From contig CAYIHX010000039.1 of assembly GCA_964363305.1 (NCBI GenBank), positions 1-34,542 on the forward strand: a DNA stretch of 34,542 nt, in the 5' to 3' direction. The translations under genes were made by a program, and so were the position numbers. This document shows, piece after piece, positions 7,632-15,157 of the stretch; within the stretch, counting starts at the first letter, position 1, and each line of letters starts with the position of its first letter. The stretch comes from CAYIHX01 sp964363305 (GTDB lineage: Bacteria; Bdellovibrionota; UBA1018). The notes below the pieces were generated by a model that was not told the origin of the DNA, did not search any database, and was given only the letters and a program-made list of their open reading frames with translations.

Positions 7632-7878
7632 GATCCAGTCCGTCACTGGCGGTGCCGTCCAGAGCGTCGAGTTCTTCTTGGGTCGTCTCGCGGACGCTTT
7701 CTGCCGCAGCCCAGTATTTTTTTTGGAGTTCTTCTCGATCGGTTGTTTCAAGGAGGAGCTTCAAACCACGCCGAACGACGTCGACTTTGGATGATGCTTT
7801 CAGGCGACGCCGAAGTTTTTCGACCATCGCCAGCTCATCAGGAGGAAGAGTGATGCTGGACTTGGTATTCGACTTCAT
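7624..7878 (-). CDS. Ribbon-helix-helix antitoxin of the MazF-like toxin
   Basis: 84 residues. SSITLPPDELAMVEKLRRRL, then KASSKVDVVRRGLKLLLE, fits a ribbon-helix-helix domain: a basic N-terminal strand, helix one, the turn KASSKVDV and helix two. The C-terminal part (REELQKKYWAAAESVRETTQ onward, ending in an acidic tail) would be the toxin-binding tail. It is the first gene of the pair and overlaps the toxin start. A strong promoter lies immediately upstream with its -10 box 7 bases from the ATG, so repressor and polymerase would compete for the same DNA. The start is supported by the fit of the N-terminal strand and the lack of any later ATG before the conserved region. Confidence 0.8.
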   Translation of the reverse strand: MKSNTKSSITLPPDELAMVEKLRRRLKASSKVDVVRRGLKLLLETTDREELQKKYWAAAESVRETTQEELDALDGTASDGLDHD

Positions 7879-7885
7879 ACCTTTT

Positions 7886-7914
7886 ATAATACCTAATCCC
7901 CAGCGAATTGTCGA
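7886..7914 (-). promoter_or_regulatory. Strong sigma-70 type promoter for the RHH/MazF pair
   Basis: On the minus strand TCGACA (7914-7909), a 17-base spacer and TATTAT (7891-7886) each match the sigma-70 consensus at five of six positions. Only 7 bases (AAAAGGT) separate the -10 from the ATG, so the predicted transcript is leaderless or nearly so. Confidence 0.65.
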
Positions 7915-7995
7915 TTACCAGGCATTCATGAGTTAACATAATATATCTTATCAGACTCAAAAGGTCCGCAGGCTTGGCCCATTCAAAATGATCAA

Positions 7996-9201
7996 TCAGC
8001 GCTTTAATTCAAGCGGCGCTTGGCTCTGTGGCACGAGCGCCGCCATCGTCTTGAGTGGCTTGCGAATCAACCAGGAATAGAGGTTTCCGGCGCTTGAAAG
8101 AGCGTAGATTCGATGCGTCGCTGGATCAAATGCCGGGGGCCCATTGAAGCCGGAATCCCAGCCGGCATTGAAGCGGTAGACTCCTTCGCCGGTCATGCGA
8201 TCGAGCGCGTAAAAGTACTGCGCGCTGGACGCGACAATCCAATATCGGTCAGCCGCGACGACATCAGTAGGGACTCCCCCGTCGAGTTCAAACTTCCAGA
8301 GCTGTTTGCCCGATTTTTTGTCTAGAGCATATACGAACCCATCCGTAGATGGAAAAATCAGGCGTGAATCGTCGAGCAAGATGGATCGCGCTCCACCGGC
8401 ATCGATCTTCCAGATCACTTCCCCGTCGTTTTTCTTCAGGCAGAACAGCGAACCGTCGTACGCTGGGACATAAATTCTGGATTCATCCATCAAGACCGGC
8501 GCATCCACGTCCATGAATTTGGTTCCGGGATGGAGGCGCTTTTCCCACTTAAGCTGCCCATCCTCAACGCCAAGCGATACGAGATATCCATCACTGAGGC
8601 CCGCAAAAAGCTGACGTCCATCGACGACCGGCGACGAAGCCCCTCTTACGGTCGCGGTCTGGGCAGTTCTTCTCCGGTAGTGCCAAAGCCATTTTCCCGT
8701 TGCTGCGTCAAACCCGTATACCGTGTCGTCGGTCGTCGTGACGAACAGGCGATTGCTGTCGACCACGGGTTTCGAAATTTGCGGGTTTCGCAGTTCATAC
8801 TGCCAATTGATCCGGCCGGTCTCCGCATCGACTGAGTACAGAAAACCGTCTCCCCCGCCGAAATACACGGAACCGTGATCGATCAGGATCTCGCTCTGTA
8901 CTCCCTGCGGGATCGGAACCATCCACCGTCGCTGCATCAGCTTCGGATAAATGGAGATCAATCCCTTTTCGTGGCTACCGAAAATCAGGGTGTTTTGGTG
9001 AACCACGGGATTTGAAAACTCAAAGCCCCGGTCTCCCGAGTCGCTCTCAAGCCAGTTTCGGGTTTGTAGGGTCCAGCGCCGAAGAAGAACTTCGTCATTC
9101 TCGCGGAGGTCGCGGTGAATGTTCCGTTGGGCGCAGGCCCCCCCGACCAGGAGAAGCGCAGAGGCCAGGATGAGTGAATGAGCGGACCTCGTAGAGCGCA
9201 T
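7996..9201 (-). CDS. bamB: BamB-like PQQ-repeat outer-membrane assembly lipoprotein
   Basis: 401 residues. The N terminus (LILASALLLVGGACAQRN) resembles a lipoprotein signal, though G-G-A-C is an imperfect lipobox. The rest is a series of beta-propeller blades of the PQQ type, each ending in a turn and tryptophan strand: DAETGRINWQY, DAATGKWLWHY, VEDGQLKWEK, KNDGEVIWKI, KKSGKQLWKF and DRMTGEGVYRF. BamB is the propeller lipoprotein that assists BamA in inserting outer-membrane barrels. A TPR protein ending 1 base upstream matches the yfgM-bamB order of E. coli, which supports the name. A different periplasmic PQQ-repeat protein cannot be excluded, as such repeats are widespread and no catalytic residue of a quinoprotein dehydrogenase is seen. 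Confidence 0.75.
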   Translation of the reverse strand: MRSTRSAHSLILASALLLVGGACAQRNIHRDLRENDEVLLRRWTLQTRNWLESDSGDRGFEFSNPVVHQNTLIFGSHEKGLISIYPKLMQRRWMVPIPQGVQSEILIDHGSVYFGGGDGFLYSVDAETGRINWQYELRNPQISKPVVDSNRLFVTTTDDTVYGFDAATGKWLWHYRRRTAQTATVRGASSPVVDGRQLFAGLSDGYLVSLGVEDGQLKWEKRLHPGTKFMDVDAPVLMDESRIYVPAYDGSLFCLKKNDGEVIWKIDAGGARSILLDDSRLIFPSTDGFVYALDKKSGKQLWKFELDGGVPTDVVAADRYWIVASSAQYFYALDRMTGEGVYRFNAGWDSGFNGPPAFDPATHRIYALSSAGNLYSWLIRKPLKTMAALVPQSQAPLELKR

Positions 9202-9202
9202 C

Positions 9203-10024
9203 TTACTTTAACCGAGCTTTAAATGATTCGGCGGTTTTGGCGTATTCAGTGTTGGGAAGATCCTTGAGGATTTTCTCGTAGGTTGCTTTGGCCGCTGAGG
9301 AATTTCCGCTCGTTTGCTGCACTCTTGCCAAGGCAAGGGCGACCTCACCGTCGAGAGAGGCCTCTTTGCTGGCCCAGGCCTTTTCATAGGCCGCCATGGC
9401 TTCGGCCGACTTACCCAGGTTTTCATTTACGGTACCCACCGCATACCAGGAAAACGCTTTTTCAAGGCTGTTCCGGGCGTGGTCCACTCCCTTCTGATAC
9501 CAGTCGAGCGCTTGGGTTGCGTCGCCGTGGTTGAAGTGCAGGTCTCCGATTTTCATGGAGGCCTCGAAGCCGGCCCGAGTGCTGGGGTGCGTTTGCGCGA
9601 CGTTCTGAAGAGCCTGCAAGCCTTCGGGAAGCTTTGCCTCGACGTTGAATCTTTTGAATGCGATCGCCTCGGCCCCGGGAGGGGGTGAAGCCTCTTTTTT
9701 CTTCGGATCTGCCTTTGGCAAAGGAACCAGCTCGCTCGCCACTTTCTTTAGTTCTGCATCGAGCGTCTTTTGGGCACTGTAGAGGGCATTTGCGGCGGTG
9801 GCTTCGTGGGTGTCTCGACGAGCCAAAGCCCAGACGCCTAAGGCCACGGCCAGAGCCGCCGCCAGGGCGACTCCTCCGAGCAAAGCCCCCCTTTTGGAGA
9901 GACTCTCCATAAGTCGACGGCCCTTCGACAGGAAGGCGTCCTGTCGTTTGAGCATCTTATGCGGGTTCTTCGTATGGGCGACGGAATGGGCGGGAGACGG
10001 CGTTGTAGTAGTGGCCATACCCAT
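9203..10024 (-). CDS. Membrane-anchored TPR protein, YfgM-like
   Basis: 273 residues from the ATG at 10024; an ATG two codons later (10018) is equally possible and neither has a clear ribosome site. A cytoplasmic basic segment precedes one transmembrane helix (GALLGGVALAAALAVALGVW) at about residues 45-66, then a periplasmic part. The latter has a Lys/Pro-rich linker (KADPKKKEASPPPGAE) and tetratricopeptide helices such as ASMKIGDLHFNHGDATQALD, AFSWYAVGTVNENLGKSAEA and ALALARVQQTSGNSSAAKAT. The one-helix plus TPR form and the position 1 base before bamB resemble YfgM, an ancillary partner of the SecYEG translocon that hands substrates to periplasmic chaperones. The two genes are surely co-transcribed. 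Confidence 0.75.
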   Translation of the reverse strand: MGMATTTTPSPAHSVAHTKNPHKMLKRQDAFLSKGRRLMESLSKRGALLGGVALAAALAVALGVWALARRDTHEATAANALYSAQKTLDAELKKVASELVPLPKADPKKKEASPPPGAEAIAFKRFNVEAKLPEGLQALQNVAQTHPSTRAGFEASMKIGDLHFNHGDATQALDWYQKGVDHARNSLEKAFSWYAVGTVNENLGKSAEAMAAYEKAWASKEASLDGEVALALARVQQTSGNSSAAKATYEKILKDLPNTEYAKTAESFKARLK

Positions 10025-10106
10025 AAGTAGTGGGATTTTCAGAATCTTGTCAAATACGGTCTTCTTGATACTTGTCAATTACGGCGCATTGCGTTATTCG
10101 GCCAAA

Positions 10107-10811
10107 ATGAACTCCTCCGCCTTTTTAGTCCCTGCCTTGGTGTTTCTCTCCAGTATTTCGAGTGTCTGGGCGCAAACCCCCAGCACCACTTACGATCGAG
10201 TGGCCGTTTATACGGATGGCACGGTGCAGATTTTCAATCCTCGTTATCGAGAGCCACGACGCGAGTTGCGCATCAACGACGGTTCAGACCTCAACGGCGT
10301 TTGCCGCCATTTCGGTTTTGGGGGAGCATTAGAAGAGACTGTCAAGGTCTTCGCCCAGGTGGGTTTTGACAATTGCCGCCTCCCGACAGTGATGATCGAT
10401 CGTTTCGGAACTCCTACGAAGAGAAATATTTGCGATCTTTTTGATGGCAACGAGAGTATTGGATCGATCCGTTGCGCGCCGGCGGGCTGGCGCTTTGTGA
10501 TTCCGGACACCTATCTCGAACGCGTGCAAAACAACAACGGAACCACCACCCTCTTTGCTCCGTGGTTCGCGCTTGCCGACGCGGATCGCAACGATCCTTC
10601 CAAGCGCCTTTACTTCAATGATCACTCGGATCGCGACGGTGTCTGTAAACATTTCGGCTTACGGGCTTACGTCGACGACACGCTCGCCGCCCATGAACGC
10701 TGTGAACTCAGCCCGAGCAACAAGACGGTTCGAGTCGGCGAAGACGGCCGGGTTCTTCGAGTGGAAGCCTGCGCCGACGCCGACACGATTCTTGCGATTA
10801 CCTGCCGGTAG
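10107..10811 (+). CDS. Exported protein made of two copies of a four-cysteine domain
   Basis: 234 residues from the ATG at 10107; the frame is open back to 9798 but that part is antisense to the TPR gene. The signal peptide is MNSSAFLVPALVFLSSISSV, cut after WA. The mature protein is an internal duplication: half one has INDGSDLNGVCRHFGFGGAL and half two has FNDHSDRDGVCKHFGLRAYV. Each half has four cysteines, C66, C90, C109 and C123 against C180, C199, C222 and C233, the last in IRC and ITC at the ends of closing strands. Conserved even-numbered cysteines in an exported protein suggest two disulfides per domain. No enzymatic motif was recognised. Its stop lies 14 bases inside the end of the convergent gene at 10798. 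Confidence 0.75.
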   Translation: MNSSAFLVPALVFLSSISSVWAQTPSTTYDRVAVYTDGTVQIFNPRYREPRRELRINDGSDLNGVCRHFGFGGALEETVKVFAQVGFDNCRLPTVMIDRFGTPTKRNICDLFDGNESIGSIRCAPAGWRFVIPDTYLERVQNNNGTTTLFAPWFALADADRNDPSKRLYFNDHSDRDGVCKHFGLRAYVDDTLAAHERCELSPSNKTVRVGEDGRVLRVEACADADTILAITCR

Positions 10812-11334
10812 GACGGGTGGCTTTCTTCTGAAGCTTCAAGAAGAAAGTACCCACGTCCGTTTCTTCGTTATCGGCCAAATTGTAGAGGCGGAAGAAACCC
10901 TTCAGAACCACTTCACCGGTTTGCTCGTTGAGGGATTCGGTTACGAAATCGAGAGAGACGAGGCCTTCATCCTGGTGGATCGTTGAGCCCTCATAGCTCG
11001 AGACGGATTTAAATTCGGTCTCGTCCTTCGATATGAATCTTTTGGGGTTGAGATCCCTCACGTAGAAGTAGTTTAGGGAAGCGCCGCAGAGGAACATTGT
11101 ATGGATCTGAGTTTTAGAAGCCGCGACTTGAGTCGCGAAAAAGACGCCTGCGAGAGCCCCGTTTTCGAGAGTGAGATCGTAGCGGACGTCATCCTGGTTT
11201 TCGTGATCTGCCGCAAATTCGGCAATTTGACCTCTGGTGTATTCGTCTGTCGCGCATGAAAACGTCGTCGCGCCCGCTGACGAGGACATGAGGGTGATTG
11301 CTCCAGCCATTGACATCAAAATGAGGTGTTTCAT
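10798..11334 (-). CDS. Small exported protein of unknown function
   Basis: 178 residues from the ATG at 11334, which begins a clear signal peptide (MKHLILMSMAGAITLMSSSA, then GA before TTFSC). The frame is open to 11466 but without signal character. The mature protein has two cysteines (FSCATDEY and MFLCGASLNYFYVRD), possibly a disulfide, and alternating beta-strand-like segments (RYDLTLENGALAGVFFATQV, SLDFVTESLNEQTGEVVLKG). It ends in the basic tail KLQKKATRPTGR. It resembles small periplasmic beta-sandwich proteins in general character only. It overlaps the convergent four-cysteine gene by 14 bases. No family was recognised. Confidence 0.65.
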   Translation of the reverse strand: MKHLILMSMAGAITLMSSSAGATTFSCATDEYTRGQIAEFAADHENQDDVRYDLTLENGALAGVFFATQVAASKTQIHTMFLCGASLNYFYVRDLNPKRFISKDETEFKSVSSYEGSTIHQDEGLVSLDFVTESLNEQTGEVVLKGFFRLYNLADNEETDVGTFFLKLQKKATRPTGR

Positions 11335-11353
11335 GCATTCGGGCCTAACCGGC

Positions 11354-12538
11354 TCAACGGGCGACGGCAAGTCGCTCCGGAAGGTTTGCATTCCATGAGG
11401 TTTTTCTGGGCGCGGGCAATAGGCACAACCCCCAGACCAGCAGCCATCCGAGCGTGATGAATCCATAGGGATGGAGATCCGTCCAGTGATTCCAGCCGAA
11501 TGCCCTCACGACGGGCGTTTGCTGGAAGAGCCAATGCGCGATCAGGGCCGCGGTCAATCCGCGCGTTTCTAGGCGCTGCCAGCGGTCGGCCACGACCCAT
11601 GGGGTGGCGAGCAGCAAGAGTCCTCCCCAACGCCAGGAAAGGGGATTGGCGAGCAAGGCCGCCACCGCCCATCGAGTCAGCGGGGTGAGCGAGCCCTCCT
11701 CCCCTCGCCTCTTCCACGAGATTCTTGCAGTGACAACAAGCACCAGCGCCGCGTTGAGCAGGCCCACCCAGGGCGAGCCGAAGAGCCGTCCAAAAAGCGC
11801 GCTCAGGCTTTGATTCGCCACCTCCTTCACCAGGATGGAGGCAGGTTGCGCGTTCAGGACATGCCACCAGTCCGAGTAGGATTGAAGCCCGCCTCGTCCG
11901 CCAAACATCAGCAGAGGTGCGCCCACACCGAAGAGGAAGACGACGAGACTGGCGGTCCTCCAATATTTTGCTCGAGTACGGATGGACCAGCCGAGACTGA
12001 AGACGCCCCACGGAAGCTTCAAGAAAGGAAAAAGGGCAGCCGCCGTAGCCGCCAGGCGCCCGGTCGAAAAAGAGAGTGAGAGCAGGAGAAAGGCCAGTAC
12101 TTCGAGCTGACCGAAATCAAGGGCTTCAAGTAGACTCTTCCATGTAAAGAGCAAGCCGACGAAAAGGAGCCCCAGATCGCGCCAAGAAGTCGAGGGGATC
12201 GATCGCCAAGCGCCAGCGGCCCAGCAGCTGAGCGATAAGGCCTTAAAGGTGAGCCAGGCGATCGCGGCGTTCGGCGCCCAGCCGAGGCCCAGCCAAAATA
12301 AAGGAAACAGGCCGGGGGCGTATTTGTACGTCATCAGGTCGGCGACGTCATAGGGTGAAAGCCCTGAGCGATAGCGTTCGATTGCGTGAAGATAAACTCG
12401 GAAGTCAGCCGGGATCCCCGACGGGTCTGCCCAGTCCCAGCCCGGAAGGTGACGGATGAAGAGGACGAGCGCGACCGTGGCGATCAATGCTCGTGAGTAC
12501 CACTTCGAGAAAGGAGGGCGGCCTGAGGAAGTTTTCAC
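11354..12538 (-). CDS. GT87/DUF2029-type membrane glycosyltransferase
   Basis: 394 residues with a GTG start at 12538. About eight to ten hydrophobic segments cross the membrane. The first periplasmic loop holds GIPADFRVYLHAIERYRSGL then SPYDVADLMTYKYAP, the acidic loop and Y-x-Y-P-like stretch characteristic of GT-C enzymes of the DUF2029 (GT87) type. Further family marks are DFGQLEVLAFLLL and ANQSLSALFGRLFG. These enzymes transfer mannose or other sugars from polyprenyl-phosphate donors on the outer face of the cytoplasmic membrane. The acceptor is not known. The gene is 29 bases from the divergent acyltransferase, suggesting a shared control region and perhaps a common lipid-related role. 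No Shine-Dalgarno sequence is visible before the GTG. Confidence 0.75.
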   Translation of the reverse strand: MKTSSGRPPFSKWYSRALIATVALVLFIRHLPGWDWADPSGIPADFRVYLHAIERYRSGLSPYDVADLMTYKYAPGLFPLFWLGLGWAPNAAIAWLTFKALSLSCWAAGAWRSIPSTSWRDLGLLFVGLLFTWKSLLEALDFGQLEVLAFLLLSLSFSTGRLAATAAALFPFLKLPWGVFSLGWSIRTRAKYWRTASLVVFLFGVGAPLLMFGGRGGLQSYSDWWHVLNAQPASILVKEVANQSLSALFGRLFGSPWVGLLNAALVLVVTARISWKRRGEEGSLTPLTRWAVAALLANPLSWRWGGLLLLATPWVVADRWQRLETRGLTAALIAHWLFQQTPVVRAFGWNHWTDLHPYGFITLGWLLVWGLCLLPAPRKTSWNANLPERLAVAR

Positions 12539-12567
12539 TCGTGCATGAATTATGGCAGAGTCGATCC

Positions 12568-13158
12568 ATGAAACCTAGGGCATCGAAGTTTGCGGCCTTT
12601 TTAGGACGCCTTTTTCTGCGCGTAAACGGCTGGAAGATCGATGGTGGCCCTCCGGCATACAGCAAAGCCGTCATCATCGCCGCGCCGCATACGTCCAATT
12701 GGGATCTCGTCTATTCGTTCGCGGTGGCCTGGGTTCTGGGGATGAAGATTCATTGGGTGGGAAAGCACACCCTCTTTACGGTGCCGATTTGGGGGAGCTT
12801 CATGAGGAGGCTGGGAGGAATTCCGGTCGACCGCACTGCCCCACAAGGGGCGGTCGAGGCCATCGCTCAGCAGATCCGTCAAGCGCCCGAGATGCTGGTC
12901 ATGGTGCCGCCTGAAGGGACGCGTTCTAAGTCGAAGGGTTGGAAGTCTGGCTTTTACTGGATTGCGCATAGCGCTGGAGTGCCGATTATTCTCGGCTACC
13001 TGGACTACGGCCGTAAACGGGCGGGGGTATCCACGGCGCTCTTCCCGACCGGCGACATCGAGAAGGATTTCGTTCGCATTCAGGAGTTTTACGCGGGCGT
13101 CCATGGCAAAAGATCCGCGATGCAGGGAGAAGTACGTCTGGGGAAAAGTACGGCTTAG
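12568..13158 (+). CDS. 1-acyl-glycerol-3-phosphate acyltransferase-like protein
   Basis: 196 residues from the ATG at 12568, just where family resemblance begins; an upstream start at 12487 would run into the divergent gene. The PlsC-family block I is PHTSNWDLVYS with H41 and D46 (H-x4-D), the catalytic base pair, and block III is VPPEGTRSKS with E116, G117, T118 and R119, which binds the phosphate of the acceptor. GSFMRRLGGIPVDR corresponds to block II. The short form without an N-terminal membrane helix and the HTSNWD variant of NHxxxxD place it among the PlsC-like acyltransferases, so the acceptor may be another lipid. Its last four bases overlap the stop of the convergent MbcA-like gene. 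Confidence 0.85.
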   Translation: MKPRASKFAAFLGRLFLRVNGWKIDGGPPAYSKAVIIAAPHTSNWDLVYSFAVAWVLGMKIHWVGKHTLFTVPIWGSFMRRLGGIPVDRTAPQGAVEAIAQQIRQAPEMLVMVPPEGTRSKSKGWKSGFYWIAHSAGVPIILGYLDYGRKRAGVSTALFPTGDIEKDFVRIQEFYAGVHGKRSAMQGEVRLGKSTA

Positions 13159-13520
13159 TCTTTAGGTACGGACGAAATCGATTCCAGGTAATAAGAGACC
13201 CAGAGGAGGTCCTCCGCTGATGATCCCATCAGGTCGATCGGCTTCGCGCCGTCGAAGGCTTTTCGTTCGGCGAAGAGCCATTTGAGTTGTTCTTCAGGCT
13301 CTGGGATGGCGGCGGCAAGTTTTTTTCGAATCTGAATCAACGCATGCGCTCCTTGGCATCTGGCCGGTACCGTTCCGTCGTCCTCGGTCGACGGCGAAGC
13401 GAGCCAAGCCTCGAGATCAGGACGAGTGCAATGCAGAAGGCGGGCAAAGGTGTCTAAATCGTGAATTTTCCATTCCGTTCGGATCTTTTGGATCCACTGC
13501 AGGGGCGAAGTTTCGGCCAT
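13155..13520 (-). CDS. MbcA/ParS/Xre (DUF2384)-like protein without adjacent RES toxin
   Basis: 121 residues from the ATG at 13520; the frame is open further but that part is antisense to nothing coding and lies in the phosphatase gene. The N-terminal half (TFARLLHCTRPDLEAWLA) looks like the helix-turn-helix of Xre-type antitoxins. The C-terminal half (PEEQLKWLFAERKAFDGAK, PIDLMGSSAEDLL) matches the toxin-binding domain, usually W-x-x-x-x-x-x-F-x-G-x-x-P-x-D-L-L. Such proteins normally neutralise RES-domain NAD-consuming toxins encoded next to them, and none is here. It sits 8 bases after the histidine phosphatase gene. It may be an orphan regulator, or its partner may be one of the two upstream genes. 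Confidence 0.5.
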   Translation of the reverse strand: MAETSPLQWIQKIRTEWKIHDLDTFARLLHCTRPDLEAWLASPSTEDDGTVPARCQGAHALIQIRKKLAAAIPEPEEQLKWLFAERKAFDGAKPIDLMGSSAEDLLWVSYYLESISSVPKD

Positions 13521-13528
13521 GGAGCTTC

Positions 13529-14005
13529 TTATCGAAGCTGCTGCCGAATTTCTACAATCTGATTTTGTTTGAGGGTGCGCTCGATGAGAATGATCCCCCC
13601 TTTCTTCAGCTCGATTTCTAGACCGAAAAGAATCCGCATCGCTGCGGGAATCCAGTCTCCATGGGTGCAGCAGACGGTGAGGTCGATGTTTTCTCGGGCC
13701 CACCAGCGGCAGAGCGAGCGAACGCGCCTCTGAAACTCTCCGGTGGTCTCCCGGGGGCCCTGCTCGTCCAGGAGATCGAGCGTCTCGACGGACGTGTTCG
13801 CAGCTTTCTCAAGGCCTTGAATCGTCTCTCGGCATCGTAGCTTGGGGCTCGAGAGGAGGAGGGTTTCCCGCTTTCGCGACCCGAGTTTGTCGAAATAGCG
13901 AGCTAGTGCGTTCGCCTGTTTTTGTCCTTTTAGGCTCAAGCCATTGTCGAGGCCGCGGTTGCTCGTGTCGCGATGGGCATGGCGAACCAGAAGCAGCGCG
14001 CGCAC
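13529..14005 (-). CDS. SixA-like histidine phosphatase
   Basis: 158 residues, GTG start at 14005 with AGGAG 9 bases before it. The catalytic LVRHAHRD (H9, R8) is the RH[GA] motif of the histidine phosphatase superfamily. SSPKLRCRETIQGL carries the second arginine, and CCTHGDW the second histidine (H115). The short length is like SixA, which removes phosphate from histidine residues of phosphorelay proteins. Other members act on sugar phosphates or nucleotides, so the substrate is open. It begins 6 bases after the metallopeptidase-like gene and ends 8 bases before the MbcA-like gene, so the three are one transcription unit. Confidence 0.8.
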   Translation of the reverse strand: MRALLLVRHAHRDTSNRGLDNGLSLKGQKQANALARYFDKLGSRKRETLLLSSPKLRCRETIQGLEKAANTSVETLDLLDEQGPRETTGEFQRRVRSLCRWWARENIDLTVCCTHGDWIPAAMRILFGLEIELKKGGIILIERTLKQNQIVEIRQQLR

Positions 14006-14011
14006 GACGTC

Positions 14012-14929
14012 CTACTCCTGGCAGCGTCGTTTAAGGAAGTGTTCAGTCGTCGAGCGGATCGTGTTGACGCCTGCAGGCGCTCGATCGGGAGCGCCCTGGG
14101 CGGAGGGGGTTTGGTCGACCAACCGATCGAGGCGTTTCCGAGAATTTTCGCACGCGACCTGCGTGATTTCCTCATACTCCCGGATGAGCGCCATCGGATA
14201 GGGCGCCTGCCCGGTTGAAGAAAAGAGCTGGGCGGAGCCCTCATTCAGCAACGGAAACCTCTCGATGTCCGGGCCGAGCTTTTTTTCCACGTCTTTTTTC
14301 CATTTTCCCACGCGATAGAAATCCGCCATCACCTTGTGGCGGATCGGAAGTGTGGTCGCGTCGCTGCTGACGTAGCGTTTGCAGCGGCTTACGGAGAGGC
14401 CGTCTTCCATTTTGAGCTCGAGCGCCACCCGGCACTCGGCGACGAGGGCGTCTACTTCGCCGCCCTCGGCCTCGATCGTCGAGTAGATGTATTCGGCGGC
14501 AGTGAGATCAGGGTCGTAGGGGTCCCAGGTGGGGCCGTTGCTCGCATGAGTGAGTTCGTGGGCGATATCGAGAAGCAAATCGTCTTGAGTTTGGTCTTTG
14601 CGGAGGTAGACGAGCACTCGTCGCTCTCGCTCTTCTTTGCCTGTTTTGGGATTCAGTTTTCTCGTCAGGACGGCGTCGGTCTTCGAAACATCCGCCCACC
14701 GAAAGTATCGAACCAGCTCGGCCGGATGTTCCAGCCCCCAAGACCTTCGAGCTCGGTCGAGGACGTGTCGCCCCGACGGAATTTTCGCCAGGACGAGAAG
14801 AGATTGCTGGATTCGTTCCATGTCTTGCCCTCCGGACGACATCTTGCCGTTGTCCGTCCAACCCCCCCCAGCCGCGAAGCTGAGACAACCGAGCAGAATT
14901 GCGACCGAGTACGCCGAGGGCCTCTTCAT
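14012..14929 (-). CDS. Exported HExxH metallopeptidase-like protein, possible lipoprotein
   Basis: 305 residues. The N terminus AYSVAILLGCLSFAAGGGW carries a lipobox-like LLGC, so it may be a lipoprotein. The segment LLDIAHELTHASNGPTWDPY has H124-E-L-T-H128, a zinc-binding motif that continues into an acidic loop. YSTIEAEGGEVDALVAECR, about 25 residues on, could supply a third zinc ligand (E). A pair of cysteines (EC and SRC) lies just beyond. No close family was recognised. A ribosome site (AGGGGC) lies 5 bases before the ATG. It is the first gene of the three-gene unit with the phosphatase and the MbcA-like gene. Function is inferred from the motif only. Confidence 0.68.
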   Translation of the reverse strand: MKRPSAYSVAILLGCLSFAAGGGWTDNGKMSSGGQDMERIQQSLLVLAKIPSGRHVLDRARRSWGLEHPAELVRYFRWADVSKTDAVLTRKLNPKTGKEERERRVLVYLRKDQTQDDLLLDIAHELTHASNGPTWDPYDPDLTAAEYIYSTIEAEGGEVDALVAECRVALELKMEDGLSVSRCKRYVSSDATTLPIRHKVMADFYRVGKWKKDVEKKLGPDIERFPLLNEGSAQLFSSTGQAPYPMALIREYEEITQVACENSRKRLDRLVDQTPSAQGAPDRAPAGVNTIRSTTEHFLKRRCQE

Positions 14930-15079
14930 AAAGCCCCTATCGGCAAAAAACCGACATTTATTAACCGATTTAGTCTGTTATTGGATAATCTTCTTCAGCT
15001 GTTCACTTCTTAGTCAGGCCGCGAGGCCATACTCCCCCTCTCATTAAGATAACTAGTGTAATTTCAATGTCTTAAAAAA

Positions 15080-15096
15080 TTGACCACCTGGGTCAA
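15080..15096. promoter_or_regulatory. Inverted repeat TTGACC-N5-GGTCAA next to the sigma-54 promoter
   Basis: A perfect 6+6 inverted repeat ends 4 bases before the -24 element of the subtilisin promoter. That is too close for a classical enhancer site, so it may bind a repressor that excludes polymerase, or another factor. Confidence 0.5.
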
Positions 15097-15099
15097 TCT

Positions 15100-15115
15100 C
15101 GGCACACCCCTTGCT
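15100..15115 (+). promoter_or_regulatory. Sigma-54 promoter for the subtilisin gene
   Basis: CGGCAC-ACCCC-TTGCT has GG (15101-15102) and GC (15113-15114) exactly 12 bases apart, as in the -24/-12 consensus TGGCAC-N5-TTGCW, with one deviation (C for T). The predicted start near 15126 leaves a 32-base leader containing GGAGGGG before the ATG at 15158. Confidence 0.7.
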
Positions 15116-15157
15116 TCATTGGGGTCAGATCAGGTCGCCCTTCTGGAGGGGCACGAG

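Noticed and set aside
10072..10100. Sigma-70 promoter (TTGTCA and TATTCG) for the four-cysteine gene
   Set aside because: The -10 matches consensus at only three of six bases, too weak to list as a feature.
9798..10106. Upstream extension of the four-cysteine protein
   Set aside because: It is antisense to the TPR gene and would replace a clean signal peptide starting at 10107.
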